64,000 nucleotides of DNA, taken from an uncultured Prevotellaceae bacterium (GTDB taxonomy: Bacteria; Bacteroidota; Bacteroidia; Bacteroidales; Bacteroidaceae). Shown piece by piece: positions 41,686-48,553 of the stretch. Location of the stretch: contig CACYRS010000011.1 in assembly GCA_902776935.1 (NCBI GenBank), forward strand, positions 58,332 through 122,331, in the 5' to 3' direction. The notes beneath the pieces are model-generated. The model worked only from the letters and a program-made list of their open reading frames with translations. It searched no databases and had not been told where the DNA came from. The position numbers and the translations under genes are program-made. Positions within the stretch are counted from its first letter, which is position 1. Each line of letters begins with the position of its first letter.

Positions 41686-43053
41686 TTATTTATCTTTCTT
41701 ACTGCGAGCCTTACCCTTCTTGCTGTTATTCTCTGCTGGTGTAGTATAGCTCTCAACACGTCCGTTACGTCCGAATGTCACAGTAAGGAATCCCTTTGAA
41801 CGCTGATAGAGCCACATGTATCTGCCATCGCCGGTTGTCTCCTTACGAATTGGCTCCTCACCCATAGCCAAGACTACCTCATCCTCGCTCATGCCAACGA
41901 TGACACGTCCTTGCTGGATGGCGGCACGAGCAGCCTGTGATGTCTCACGAGCCTGACCTTCTCCCATAGCGAAGAGATAACCGAAGTACTCATCCTCTCT
42001 TGCACGGGCATTTGCCTTGCCTACAGGATTGGTGAATGTCACATCCTTATAGAATACACGACGTGACTCAACTTCAGTCAGTGTCAGAGTAACAAACTCG
42101 CTGTTTGGCTGTGCCAGAGTATTATCAACTCGGAATGACATCATCTTAGGAATAGTCACATAGCGATCCTTACCACCACCCTTGGTAACCATCTCTGTCT
42201 TATATTTATTATGGATAACCTGTCCGATGTAAGACTTGAAGTCCTTATTAACCTTCATGACAGCATCCTGAAGCTCAAAAGCACCATAGAAGGTGTGCTT
42301 CAGAGAGTCCATGATAAACTCATCATCACGCATACCACTATTGGTCTTCGACATTGCAACCACCTGATAATACTCATTGCCAAGCTCATCCTCAACAATG
42401 ATCTTTACAGGGAAACTACGGGTACCTACACCAATGGCTGTAACGGTAACCTCCTTGTTCATCGGCTGCTGGGTCTCACGGAATCCATCACCGTCAATTT
42501 CTGTGTCTACACGATAAATACGTGTCTTAGTAAACAGTTTCTTGCCCAAGAGCTGCTCTCTTGCAATGTCGACATCACCAAGATATGCCAGAGTTGGCAC
42601 ACCGATCTTACCATAGCAATAGTCATCAAAAGAGCCACTTGGTATCTCGTAATAATACATTTTATTATTTTCACATTGGAAATTCATACGCCAATGGCCG
42701 TCACTGCTCTCACTCTTTCCTTTATATGTCATAATCTTATGACGAAGTGACATACTGCTGACCTCCTTACCTGTGCTGGCATCACAGAATGTCTTTACCA
42801 CGAGATCATATTTCTCGGGCATCACCATAAACTTCATTCCCTCTTTCCAATTGCAGAGACTATGATACTTGAAATACTGACTGACAAAGTCTGTCGCCGT
42901 TTCATCTTCCTCTACCGTTGTACTGTCTGTCAACAGGTTCTCCACTGCCACCTTCTTTTTGGCATTACGAGTTTTAACGATGTAGGAATTCTCCTGAGCC
43001 GAGACTGTCATCAGCAATATGGCCAATCCGGCAGTTAAAATCGCTCTTTTCAT
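41686..43053 (-). CDS. Exported protein of unknown function with SmpA/BamE-like C-terminal segment
   Basis: Protein of 455 residues with a clear signal peptide (MKRAILTAGLAILLMTVSAQ, cleavage near residue 19). The body is rich in beta-strand and contains no enzymatic motif I recognise. The segment from about 385 to 440, with RVIVGMSEDEVVLAMGEEPI and then MWLYQRSKGFLTVTFGRNGR, resembles the small SmpA/OmlA (BamE-like) fold, in which a GMTxxEVxxxxGxP motif is followed by a Trp-Tyr strand. A lysine-rich tail (KKGKARSKKDK) ends it. It is probably periplasmic or attached to the outer membrane from inside. It is divergent from dnaK and shares with it a 191-bp spacer holding a 12-bp inverted repeat, so the two may be co-regulated. 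Function unknown. Confidence 0.7.
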   Translation of the reverse strand: MKRAILTAGLAILLMTVSAQENSYIVKTRNAKKKVAVENLLTDSTTVEEDETATDFVSQYFKYHSLCNWKEGMKFMVMPEKYDLVVKTFCDASTGKEVSSMSLRHKIMTYKGKSESSDGHWRMNFQCENNKMYYYEIPSGSFDDYCYGKIGVPTLAYLGDVDIAREQLLGKKLFTKTRIYRVDTEIDGDGFRETQQPMNKEVTVTAIGVGTRSFPVKIIVEDELGNEYYQVVAMSKTNSGMRDDEFIMDSLKHTFYGAFELQDAVMKVNKDFKSYIGQVIHNKYKTEMVTKGGGKDRYVTIPKMMSFRVDNTLAQPNSEFVTLTLTEVESRRVFYKDVTFTNPVGKANARAREDEYFGYLFAMGEGQARETSQAARAAIQQGRVIVGMSEDEVVLAMGEEPIRKETTGDGRYMWLYQRSKGFLTVTFGRNGRVESYTTPAENNSKKGKARSKKDK

Positions 43054-43089
43054 TCTTTGGTTAAAATCTTAATTGTACAATTTATGGTG

Positions 43090-43097
43090 CAAAGATA
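43090..43097 (-). promoter_or_regulatory. -7 element of the 41686 gene
   Basis: TATCTTTG on the minus strand, 36 nt before the start codon. The nearest TTTG (complement of 43121-43124) is 23 nt upstream and overlaps the left arm of the inverted repeat. Confidence 0.55.
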
Positions 43098-43117
43098 AAA
43101 AATATTTCTGTAACTTG

Positions 43118-43170
43118 TGCCAAAATGACGTGACAAAAAACAATTTTAGGCAAAAAAAGTCATTTTGGCA
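43118..43170. repeat. 12-bp inverted repeat in the dnaK divergent spacer
   Basis: TGCCAAAATGAC (43118-43129) and GTCATTTTGGCA (43159-43170) are perfectly complementary, 29 nt apart. It lacks the CIRCE sequence (TTAGCACTC), so it would be a different operator or a regulator-binding pair. Confidence 0.7.
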
Positions 43171-43181
43171 CATGGTTTGCT
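43166..43181 (+). promoter_or_regulatory. Sigma-54-like promoter upstream of dnaK
   Basis: TGGCACATGGTTTGCT matches the -24/-12 consensus TGGCACnNNNNTTGCW, with GG and GC exactly 12 bp apart. The expected start is about 43192, 53 nt before dnaK. No TTTG-20-TAnnTTTG promoter with correct spacing is seen on this strand of the spacer. Sigma-54 use here is inference. Confidence 0.4.
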
Positions 43182-43244
43182 ATAATATTTGTGGATTTTT
43201 CATCCAAATTAACAGAATAATAACAATTAAATAAAATAAGAATT

Positions 43245-45164
43245 ATGGGAAAGATTATTGGAATTGACTTAGGAACTACCAACAGCTGTGTTGCCGTTTT
43301 CGAGGGTAACGAGCCAGTAGTAATTGCCAACAGCGAGGGTAAGCGTACAACACCTTCAGTAGTTGGTTTCGTTGACAATGGTGAGCGTAAGATCGGTGAT
43401 CCTGCAAAGCGTCAGGCTATCACCAATCCAAAGAACACCGTTTACTCTATCAAGCGTTTCATGGGTGAGAACTGGCAGCAGACCGAGAAGGAGATTGCTC
43501 GCGTACCTTATACAGTAGTTAACGAGGGTGGTTACCCACGTGTTGACATCAATGGACGTAAGTACACTCCACAGGAAATCTCTGCTATGGTTCTTCAGAA
43601 GATGAAGAAGACTGCAGAGGATTATCTGGGACAGGAGGTTACAGAGGCCGTTATCACCGTACCTGCATATTTCTCTGACTCTCAGCGTCAGGCTACTAAG
43701 GAGGCTGGTCAGATTGCAGGTCTCGATGTAAAGCGTATCGTTAACGAGCCTACAGCCGCAGCTCTGGCTTATGGTGTAGATAAGGCTAACAAGGATATGA
43801 AGATTGCTGTGTTCGACCTCGGTGGTGGTACATTCGATATCTCAATCCTGGAGTTCGGTGGTGGTGTATTCGAGGTACTCTCTACCAATGGTGATACCCA
43901 CCTTGGTGGTGACGACTTCGACCAGGTTATCATTGACTGGCTTGTACAGGAGTTCAAAAACGACGAGGGTGCTGACCTGAAGAGCGATCCTATGGCTATG
44001 CAGCGTCTGAAGGAGGCTGCTGAGAAAGCTAAGATCGAGCTGTCTTCAAGCACTTCTACTGAGATTAACCTGCCTTACATCATGCCTGTAGGCGGTGTAC
44101 CTAAGCACTTGGTTAAGACTCTGACTCGAGCTAAGTTCGAGCAGCTGGCTCACGATCTGATCCAGGCTTGTCTGGCTCCATGTCAGAAGGCTATCGCTGA
44201 TGCACACCTCACAACTGCTGATATCGACGAGGTGATTCTCGTAGGTGGTTCAAGCCGTATCCCAGCTGTTCAGACTCTGGTTAAGAACTACTTCGGTAAG
44301 GAGCCTTCAAAGGGCGTAAATCCCGACGAGGTTGTAGCCGTTGGTGCTTCTATTCAGGGTGCCATCCTGAACAAGGAAGGTGGCGTAGGCGACATCGTAC
44401 TGCTCGACGTTACTCCTCTTACTCTGGGTATCGAGACCATGGGTGGTGTAATGACAAAGCTGATCGAGGCTAACACAACCATCCCTTGCAAGAAGAGCGA
44501 GACATTCTCTACCGCAGCTGACAATCAGACAGAGGTAACCATCCATGTTCTGCAGGGTGAGCGTCCGATGGCAGCTCAGAACAAGAGTATCGGCCAGTTC
44601 AACCTGACAGGTATCGCTCCAGCACGTCGTGGTATTCCTCAGATTGAGGTAACATTCGATATCGATGCCAACGGTATCCTCAAGGTTTCTGCTAAGGATA
44701 AGGCTACAGGCAAGGAGCAGGCTATCCGCATCGAGGCTTCATCTGGTCTGTCACAGGACGAGATCAACCGCATGAAGGCTGAGGCTGAGCAGAATGCAGA
44801 GAATGACAAGAAGGAGCGCGAGCGTGTTGACAAGCTGAATCAGGCTGACTCTATGATCTTCCAGACAGAAAACCAACTTCAGGAGATTGGCGATAAGATC
44901 CCAGCTCAGCACAAGCCAGCTATCGAGCAGGCTCTCCAGCAGCTGAAGGATGCTCATAAGGCAGGCGATGTAGCTGCAATCGACACAGCTATCGCAGCCC
45001 TGAACGCTGCTTGGCAGACTGCTTCACAGCAGATGTACCAGCAGAGTGGCGCAGCAGGCCAGCCTGGCGGTGACACTTATCAGGGTGGTCAGCAGCAGGC
45101 TCAGCAGGACGGTGGCCAGAACGCCCAGAATGTGCAAGACGCTGATTTTGAGGAGGTTAAGTAA
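43245..45164 (+). CDS. dnaK: Chaperone DnaK (Hsp70)
   Basis: Complete Hsp70 (639 aa): ATP-dependent folding and protection of proteins in the cytoplasm, working with DnaJ and GrpE, which are not in the window. The N-terminal phosphate loop is [16 protein letters not shown]. Other ATPase motifs are [29 protein letters not shown] and [10 protein letters not shown]. The substrate domain has [33 protein letters not shown], and a helical lid. The C-terminal tail is Gln/Gly-rich and ends DADFEEVK, close to the EEVD-like ends of bacterial DnaK. Codon use is strongly biased to highly expressed forms. It is a single gene with its own terminator 23 bp downstream. Confidence 0.98.
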   Translation: MGKIIGIDLGTTNSCVAVFEGNEPVVIANSEGKRTTPSVVGFVDNGERKIGDPAKRQAITNPKNTVYSIKRFMGENWQQTEKEIARVPYTVVNEGGYPRVDINGRKYTPQEISAMVLQKMKKTAEDYLGQEVTEAVITVPAYFSDSQRQATKEAGQIAGLDVKRIVNEPTAAALAYGVDKANKDMKIAVFDLGGGTFDISILEFGGGVFEVLSTNGDTHLGGDDFDQVIIDWLVQEFKNDEGADLKSDPMAMQRLKEAAEKAKIELSSSTSTEINLPYIMPVGGVPKHLVKTLTRAKFEQLAHDLIQACLAPCQKAIADAHLTTADIDEVILVGGSSRIPAVQTLVKNYFGKEPSKGVNPDEVVAVGASIQGAILNKEGGVGDIVLLDVTPLTLGIETMGGVMTKLIEANTTIPCKKSETFSTAADNQTEVTIHVLQGERPMAAQNKSIGQFNLTGIAPARRGIPQIEVTFDIDANGILKVSAKDKATGKEQAIRIEASSGLSQDEINRMKAEAEQNAENDKKERERVDKLNQADSMIFQTENQLQEIGDKIPAQHKPAIEQALQQLKDAHKAGDVAAIDTAIAALNAAWQTASQQMYQQSGAAGQPGGDTYQGGQQQAQQDGGQNAQNVQDADFEEVK

Positions 45165-45187
45165 TCCATGAGTAAATATTAATATAG

Positions 45188-45216
45188 AAAAAGCTCCCAA
45201 GTTTGGGAGCTTTTTT
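45188..45216 (+). terminator. Terminator after dnaK
   Basis: AAGCTCCCAA with TTTGGGAGCTT around a single-base loop region, followed by T6. It also closes the convergent VirE-like gene, whose stop codon overlaps the T-run. Confidence 0.9.
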
Positions 45217-47338
45217 ATTTTTCTATCAGCCAATATTCCATGTGCTTGGTCTTGCGCTTGCTCGTAAAGTTGAACTGGATGTCGTTGAGGGCAGAACCAA
45301 TCTTCTGGAATGGCGTCTCAGGGTCGAAATTCTGATAGCGTGATGCAAGCACTTTGCTGATGTCACCTAAACTCCACCATTTAGCCTGTTCTGTCTCACG
45401 AGGCTTGCGGAAAGTCTCGCCTATCATCTCCACAAGGTCGTTAAGCTTCTGGAAAGGCTCGTTTTCAGCTATCAGTGTGTCGATTTCCTCATTGTTCAGC
45501 CAGAAGCGCTCACCATTATTAAAGAGGTATAGAGCCTGGGCAAAGAGCTGATGGTGCTCGAGATTATCCTCGAAATTGATGTTGCCATTCACACCAACAC
45601 ACACGAATCTTCGTGAACCAGTAGGATCTACAAGTGGCTTCATCTGGTTTGTCGTGCCAATAAATGAGGTATAACGACGATACTGCTTGATGGTCTTGCC
45701 GTATGGCGGACGGAACTTGACATCGCTTGACGACAAGAGGTATTTCAGCACAATCTGCTGAGAATTTGTGGTTTTATCGAACTCATCGATGTTGATGAGG
45801 GCGAAGGATGTCAGCGCGATGTTCAGGTCAAACTCATTCTTGAAATTAATCTTATCATTGTAATAATCGCGCAGTTCAGGGGGCAGGATAATCTTACAGA
45901 AGCGAGTCTTTCCGCATCCCTGACGACCTATCAGCAATGGCGTTAATGCATTGCCTGTCAACTGTTTTTCGCTCTCGCGCCATTGAGCCACCATTCCAAT
46001 AAGCCAGAATCGGAGATATTTCTCCCAATGAGGCTGACTCGTTGGCACGCGTTTGGCAAGCTCGGCGATATAGTCCTGTCCGTTCCACTTTGGCAGATTG
46101 TCGAGCCAAGTATTTATTGGGTCGTATTGCTCAATGCGCGTAGAATCTATGAAACGATTCACATCGCGATCCCAGGACTTTAGGCCTAATTCAGTGGCTC
46201 TCAACGTCATATCGTTGCGTACCTCGTCTGTCAGCGGTTTAAATCTCTGGTCGTCAGAGAACTTCTCACGATATTCAGCCACACCAGTCAGGAGATTCTT
46301 TCGCAGCTCATAGTTCGAGTTGAGGAATATCTCCGTCTTCATCGCTTGGATGGTATCCTCCGGCACACTCTTCAAAGGCTTGATCTTGTGTTTCTTGCGA
46401 TAGTCCTCCTGCTCAGCCACACTATATACCGCTTGGAAAATCTTCTCCACCAGCAGTTTGTCGCGATTCAGCACTGGGTGAAGCATCGTCAAGCCCTGAG
46501 CATGAGCCTTTGGTATGCCCTGATCCAGACACATCGCTGCTATCTGCATCAACAGCGTCGCCTCCTTATCCTCATCGGGCAGTTCGAAATAATGGCCCAT
46601 CACCGTCTCTACGATGAAAGTCCAATTCAGATGATAGGTTCGCGTAACGGTACGTCCAGGCATCAGATAGTCCTCCTCGCGGCTGATCACCACCTGCTGG
46701 GGTATTTCATGACTTTCTGTATCTCCATAGAACGGACGAGCCTCAGCATTGAAACTCATCTCGGGGTCAGAGCTCATATACACAGTTCTGTCGAGTCGCG
46801 GCTCCAGAAACTGGATATCAAACCCGAACTGATTCTGATATGCCCTCCTCGCAGTATTATATATATTAAGGTGGAACTGACGGATATCCTTTTCATCAGA
46901 TGGCAGCTTCGCAGAGCAGCCAGGATACAACTCGCCTCTGCACACAATCTTCACGCTCCTACCCGATCCACCAAGAAAACACATCATCGTCTCTGGCAAC
47001 ATCTTAGCCAACTCTCTGATTTCCACAGCTTTCTCATAGGTCTGAAGTTCGTTTATCTCCAAAACTACGAGACCATTATAGGCCATCATCTGAAGATCAC
47101 CCTTTCGCCTGATATAGTCGGCAGCAAAGCAGATCCTAGGCAGTTTAAGGCCACCCTCCCATTGTACAGAGACCTGTCCGTCAGGCAATCGATGAGGATT
47201 CATCAGATGATACACCTCGCGAGTATGTCTGACAGTATTCTCTATCATGCCCCCTTTAATGGCGTTCGCCATAGTAGCAACCTCAACACGATTGATGACC
47301 TCTTTCTTGCCGTCTTTTTTCAGTAATGTTACATTCAT
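45215..47338 (-). CDS. VirE/BT4734-like primase-helicase protein
   Basis: Protein of 707 residues in two parts. The N-terminal part (about 1-270) resembles the BT4734/BF3469 domain, which is annotated as VirE N-terminal and has a primase-like fold in the wider family. Here it includes PRICFAADYIRRKGDLQ, LVVLEINELQ and MMCFLGGSGRSVKIV. The C-terminal part (about 380-690) is a VirE/VapE P-loop ATPase of the superfamily-3 helicase type: Walker A LLIGRQGCGKTRF, Walker B FALINIDEFDKT, sensor SFIGTTNQ, and arginine finger region DPTGSRRFVCV. Such proteins initiate replication in phages and phage satellites (Rep, VapE), and in Bacteroidetes they often stand near an HU-like gene. Here it is divergent from an HU-like gene across a 766-bp repeat region. 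No integrase, terminase or capsid gene is near. Full length with intact motifs, so it is probably functional. Confidence 0.85.
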   Translation of the reverse strand: MNVTLLKKDGKKEVINRVEVATMANAIKGGMIENTVRHTREVYHLMNPHRLPDGQVSVQWEGGLKLPRICFAADYIRRKGDLQMMAYNGLVVLEINELQTYEKAVEIRELAKMLPETMMCFLGGSGRSVKIVCRGELYPGCSAKLPSDEKDIRQFHLNIYNTARRAYQNQFGFDIQFLEPRLDRTVYMSSDPEMSFNAEARPFYGDTESHEIPQQVVISREEDYLMPGRTVTRTYHLNWTFIVETVMGHYFELPDEDKEATLLMQIAAMCLDQGIPKAHAQGLTMLHPVLNRDKLLVEKIFQAVYSVAEQEDYRKKHKIKPLKSVPEDTIQAMKTEIFLNSNYELRKNLLTGVAEYREKFSDDQRFKPLTDEVRNDMTLRATELGLKSWDRDVNRFIDSTRIEQYDPINTWLDNLPKWNGQDYIAELAKRVPTSQPHWEKYLRFWLIGMVAQWRESEKQLTGNALTPLLIGRQGCGKTRFCKIILPPELRDYYNDKINFKNEFDLNIALTSFALINIDEFDKTTNSQQIVLKYLLSSSDVKFRPPYGKTIKQYRRYTSFIGTTNQMKPLVDPTGSRRFVCVGVNGNINFEDNLEHHQLFAQALYLFNNGERFWLNNEEIDTLIAENEPFQKLNDLVEMIGETFRKPRETEQAKWWSLGDISKVLASRYQNFDPETPFQKIGSALNDIQFNFTSKRKTKHMEYWLIEK

Positions 47339-47365
47339 GATTATTCAGTTATTCAAATTTTGTCG

Positions 47366-47373
47366 CAAAGATA
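47366..47373 (-). promoter_or_regulatory. -7 element of the VirE-like gene
   Basis: TATCTTTG on the minus strand, 27 nt before the start codon. No TTTG is at -33. The element lies outside the repeat array, between it and the gene. Confidence 0.55.
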
Positions 47374-47417
47374 CAAAAAAAGCGGTGAAAAACAGAATTT
47401 TTCAGAAAAAAATTATG

Positions 47418-47443
47418 AAAATGCCTACATGCCTACATAAAAT
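47418..47443 (+). repeat. Left arm of a perfect 26-bp inverted repeat
   Basis: The arm contains two direct copies of ATGCCTAC (8-bp period) and ends ATAAAAT. Its exact reverse complement is at 47912-47937, 468 bp away. Confidence 0.9.
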
Positions 47444-47486
47444 AGTCCAAAACGCCTTTAAACAAAGGGAAATTACAATTTTTTTG

Positions 47487-47552
47487 CCTACACAAAGCCT
47501 ACATAAAGCATACATAAAGCATACATGTTACATACATAATACTTACATACAG
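47487..47552 (+). repeat. Six tandem 11-bp repeats (left iteron-like array)
   Basis: The units are CCTACACAAAG, CCTACATAAAG, CATACATAAAG, CATACATGTTA, CATACATAATA, CTTACATACAG. The core TACAT recurs every 11 bp, one helical turn, so all copies face the same side of the DNA. Confidence 0.9.
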
Positions 47553-47638
47553 CCAACATGCCATTTGTATGCATTTAGCCCCCTATCAGACAATATCAAG
47601 GTAGACACTCCGCGAATCTTATCCTTAATGGCAGCAAT

Positions 47639-47656
47639 AAATTCTCGAGAGAATTT
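47639..47656 (+). repeat. CTCGAG-centred near-palindrome, left copy
   Basis: AAATTCTCGAGAGAATTT, itself nearly self-complementary. Its exact reverse complement is at 47704-47721. The two copies bracket the centre of the region. Confidence 0.85.
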
Positions 47657-47661
47657 GACGT

Positions 47662-47672
47662 CTACCTCCCTA
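47662..47672 (+). repeat. Direct repeat CTACCTCCCTA, copy 1
   Basis: CTACCTCCCTA recurs at 47771-47781, 109 bp further on, on the same strand. It breaks the otherwise inverted symmetry of the region. Confidence 0.6.
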
Positions 47673-47703
47673 CCTGACAATCTTTAGTACGTACCTAAGC
47701 AGA

Positions 47704-47721
47704 AAATTCTCTCGAGAATTT
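47704..47721 (+). repeat. CTCGAG-centred near-palindrome, right copy
   Basis: AAATTCTCTCGAGAATTT, the reverse complement of 47639-47656. A related, less perfect TCGAGAAT...ATTCTCTC pair is at 48011-48036, just upstream of the HU-like gene promoter. Confidence 0.85.
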
Positions 47722-47770
47722 TCTTACTACTCTTATCTCCAGAACCTGCGAAGCCGTATCTTTCACCGCG

Positions 47771-47781
47771 CTACCTCCCTA
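47771..47781 (+). repeat. Direct repeat CTACCTCCCTA, copy 2
   Basis: Second copy of the 11-mer at 47662-47672. Confidence 0.6.
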
Positions 47782-47824
47782 TGCAAATGTTAAGAAACAG
47801 GCATTTTGATATATTTTTGGCCAA

Positions 47825-47868
47825 ATTTATGTAGGCATTATGTAGGCTTTATGTATGCTTTATGTAGG
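47825..47868 (-). repeat. Four tandem 11-bp repeats (right iteron-like array, inverted)
   Basis: On the plus strand the units are ATTTATGTAGG, CATTATGTAGG, CTTTATGTATG, CTTTATGTAGG. The core ATGTA recurs exactly every 11 bp. These are the left-array units in inverted orientation: 25 bp at 47846-47870 are the perfect reverse complement of 47496-47520. Confidence 0.9.
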
Positions 47869-47911
47869 CTATAACTATAATTATCTTACAGAAATACAGA
47901 CAGTTATATTG

Positions 47912-47937
47912 ATTTTATGTAGGCATGTAGGCATTTT
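47912..47937 (-). repeat. Right arm of the perfect 26-bp inverted repeat
   Basis: Exact reverse complement of 47418-47443, with two ATGTAGGC-type units 8 bp apart. Confidence 0.9.
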
Positions 47938-48041
47938 TATAGATTTTAAATGAAAATTTTAGCGATTGATAACACGAAAATCTACGATAATTAGCAACCT
48001 AATTTAATTTTCGAGAATAATCAAAGAAATTCTCTCAATAA

Positions 48042-48073
48042 TTTGGTTTTCCGCTCGCTTATTCGTACCTTTG
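48042..48073 (+). promoter_or_regulatory. Promoter of the HU-like gene
   Basis: TTTG at 48042-48045, 20 nt, then TACCTTTG at 48066-48073 fit the consensus perfectly. Predicted leader is about 25 nt. A TCGAGAAT...ATTCTCTC partial palindrome lies just upstream. Confidence 0.8.
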
Positions 48074-48104
48074 CGACGTAAACGAATCAATTAATACAAA
48101 TCAT

Positions 48105-48500
48105 ATGAAATACAGAATCAAGAAAGAGACCAAGCCAACGCTCAAGACTTTCGGCAAGTACAAGGCTGTAGCCGTTCACAACCAGACAATCGAGAGCCGT
48201 CAGCTATTCGAAGAGGCAGCAAGGCACATGACCATCAGCGGAGGTGTACTCGAAGGCATGATGATGACTGTAGCCGAAACCGTACGCCGCCATCTTCAGA
48301 TGGGTGACAAGGTGCGCCTGAGGGACTTCGGCCTGATGAAACTCGAAATCGAGAGCGAAAAAGTCGACGATCCCAAAACCTTCCGCGCTAATAAACACAT
48401 CCGAGGTGTCCGCCTCCACTTCATCCCAGAAAGCTACGAAGGCTCCCAACCCCTCTACGATGGCATCACCTACGAGAAGGACAAAACGTTCAGCGAATAA
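48105..48500 (+). CDS. HU-like DNA-binding protein (HU-HIG type)
   Basis: Small basic-to-neutral protein of 131 residues, of the HU-related family common in Bacteroidetes. Recognisable parts are SRQLFEEAARHMTISGGVLEGMM (helical dimerisation part, landmark ISGGVLEGMMMTV), VRRHLQMGDKVRLRDFGLMKLEIES (the turn into the beta-arm) and ANKHIRGVRLHFIPES. It probably bends DNA. It is divergent from the VirE-like gene and shares the repeat region with it, so binding to that region and assisting the primase-helicase, or repressing both promoters, is the natural guess. The conserved HU arm tip with Pro is not obvious. The next gene starts 53 bp downstream in the same direction without a clear promoter. 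Confidence 0.82.
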   Translation: MKYRIKKETKPTLKTFGKYKAVAVHNQTIESRQLFEEAARHMTISGGVLEGMMMTVAETVRRHLQMGDKVRLRDFGLMKLEIESEKVDDPKTFRANKHIRGVRLHFIPESYEGSQPLYDGITYEKDKTFSE

Positions 48501-48553
48501 AGTATTAGGCGTGCAATGGGACAGAAAAATGATAGTGTCATTTAATAAGATTT

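Larger units (their letters stand above)
47339..48104. other. 766-bp repeat-rich divergent region, candidate origin or control region
   Basis: AT-rich region between the VirE-like and HU-like genes. From the outside in, it holds a 26-bp inverted repeat, two arrays of phased 11-bp units in opposite orientation (six and four copies), and two CTCGAG-centred near-palindromes that are inverted copies of each other. The layout is symmetric about roughly 47680. No ORF of note is present. It resembles origins of phage satellites, where oppositely oriented iterons lie beside the replication gene; a joint operator for the two genes is the alternative. Individual repeats are listed separately. Confidence 0.75.

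Noticed and set aside
43054-43244. CIRCE/HrcA operator before dnaK
   Set aside because: The inverted repeat does not contain TTAGCACTC or GAGTGCTAA, and its spacer is 29 nt instead of 9.
47418-47937. CRISPR array
   Set aside because: The 11-bp units are tandem with no unique spacers, the arrays are inverted to each other, and no cas gene is near.
47418-47937. MITE or insertion sequence bounded by 26-bp terminal repeats
   Set aside because: No convincing target-site duplication flanks the arms, the arms are made of the same short units as the internal arrays, and promoters of both flanking genes lie outside in an ordered layout. Kept as a minor alternative.
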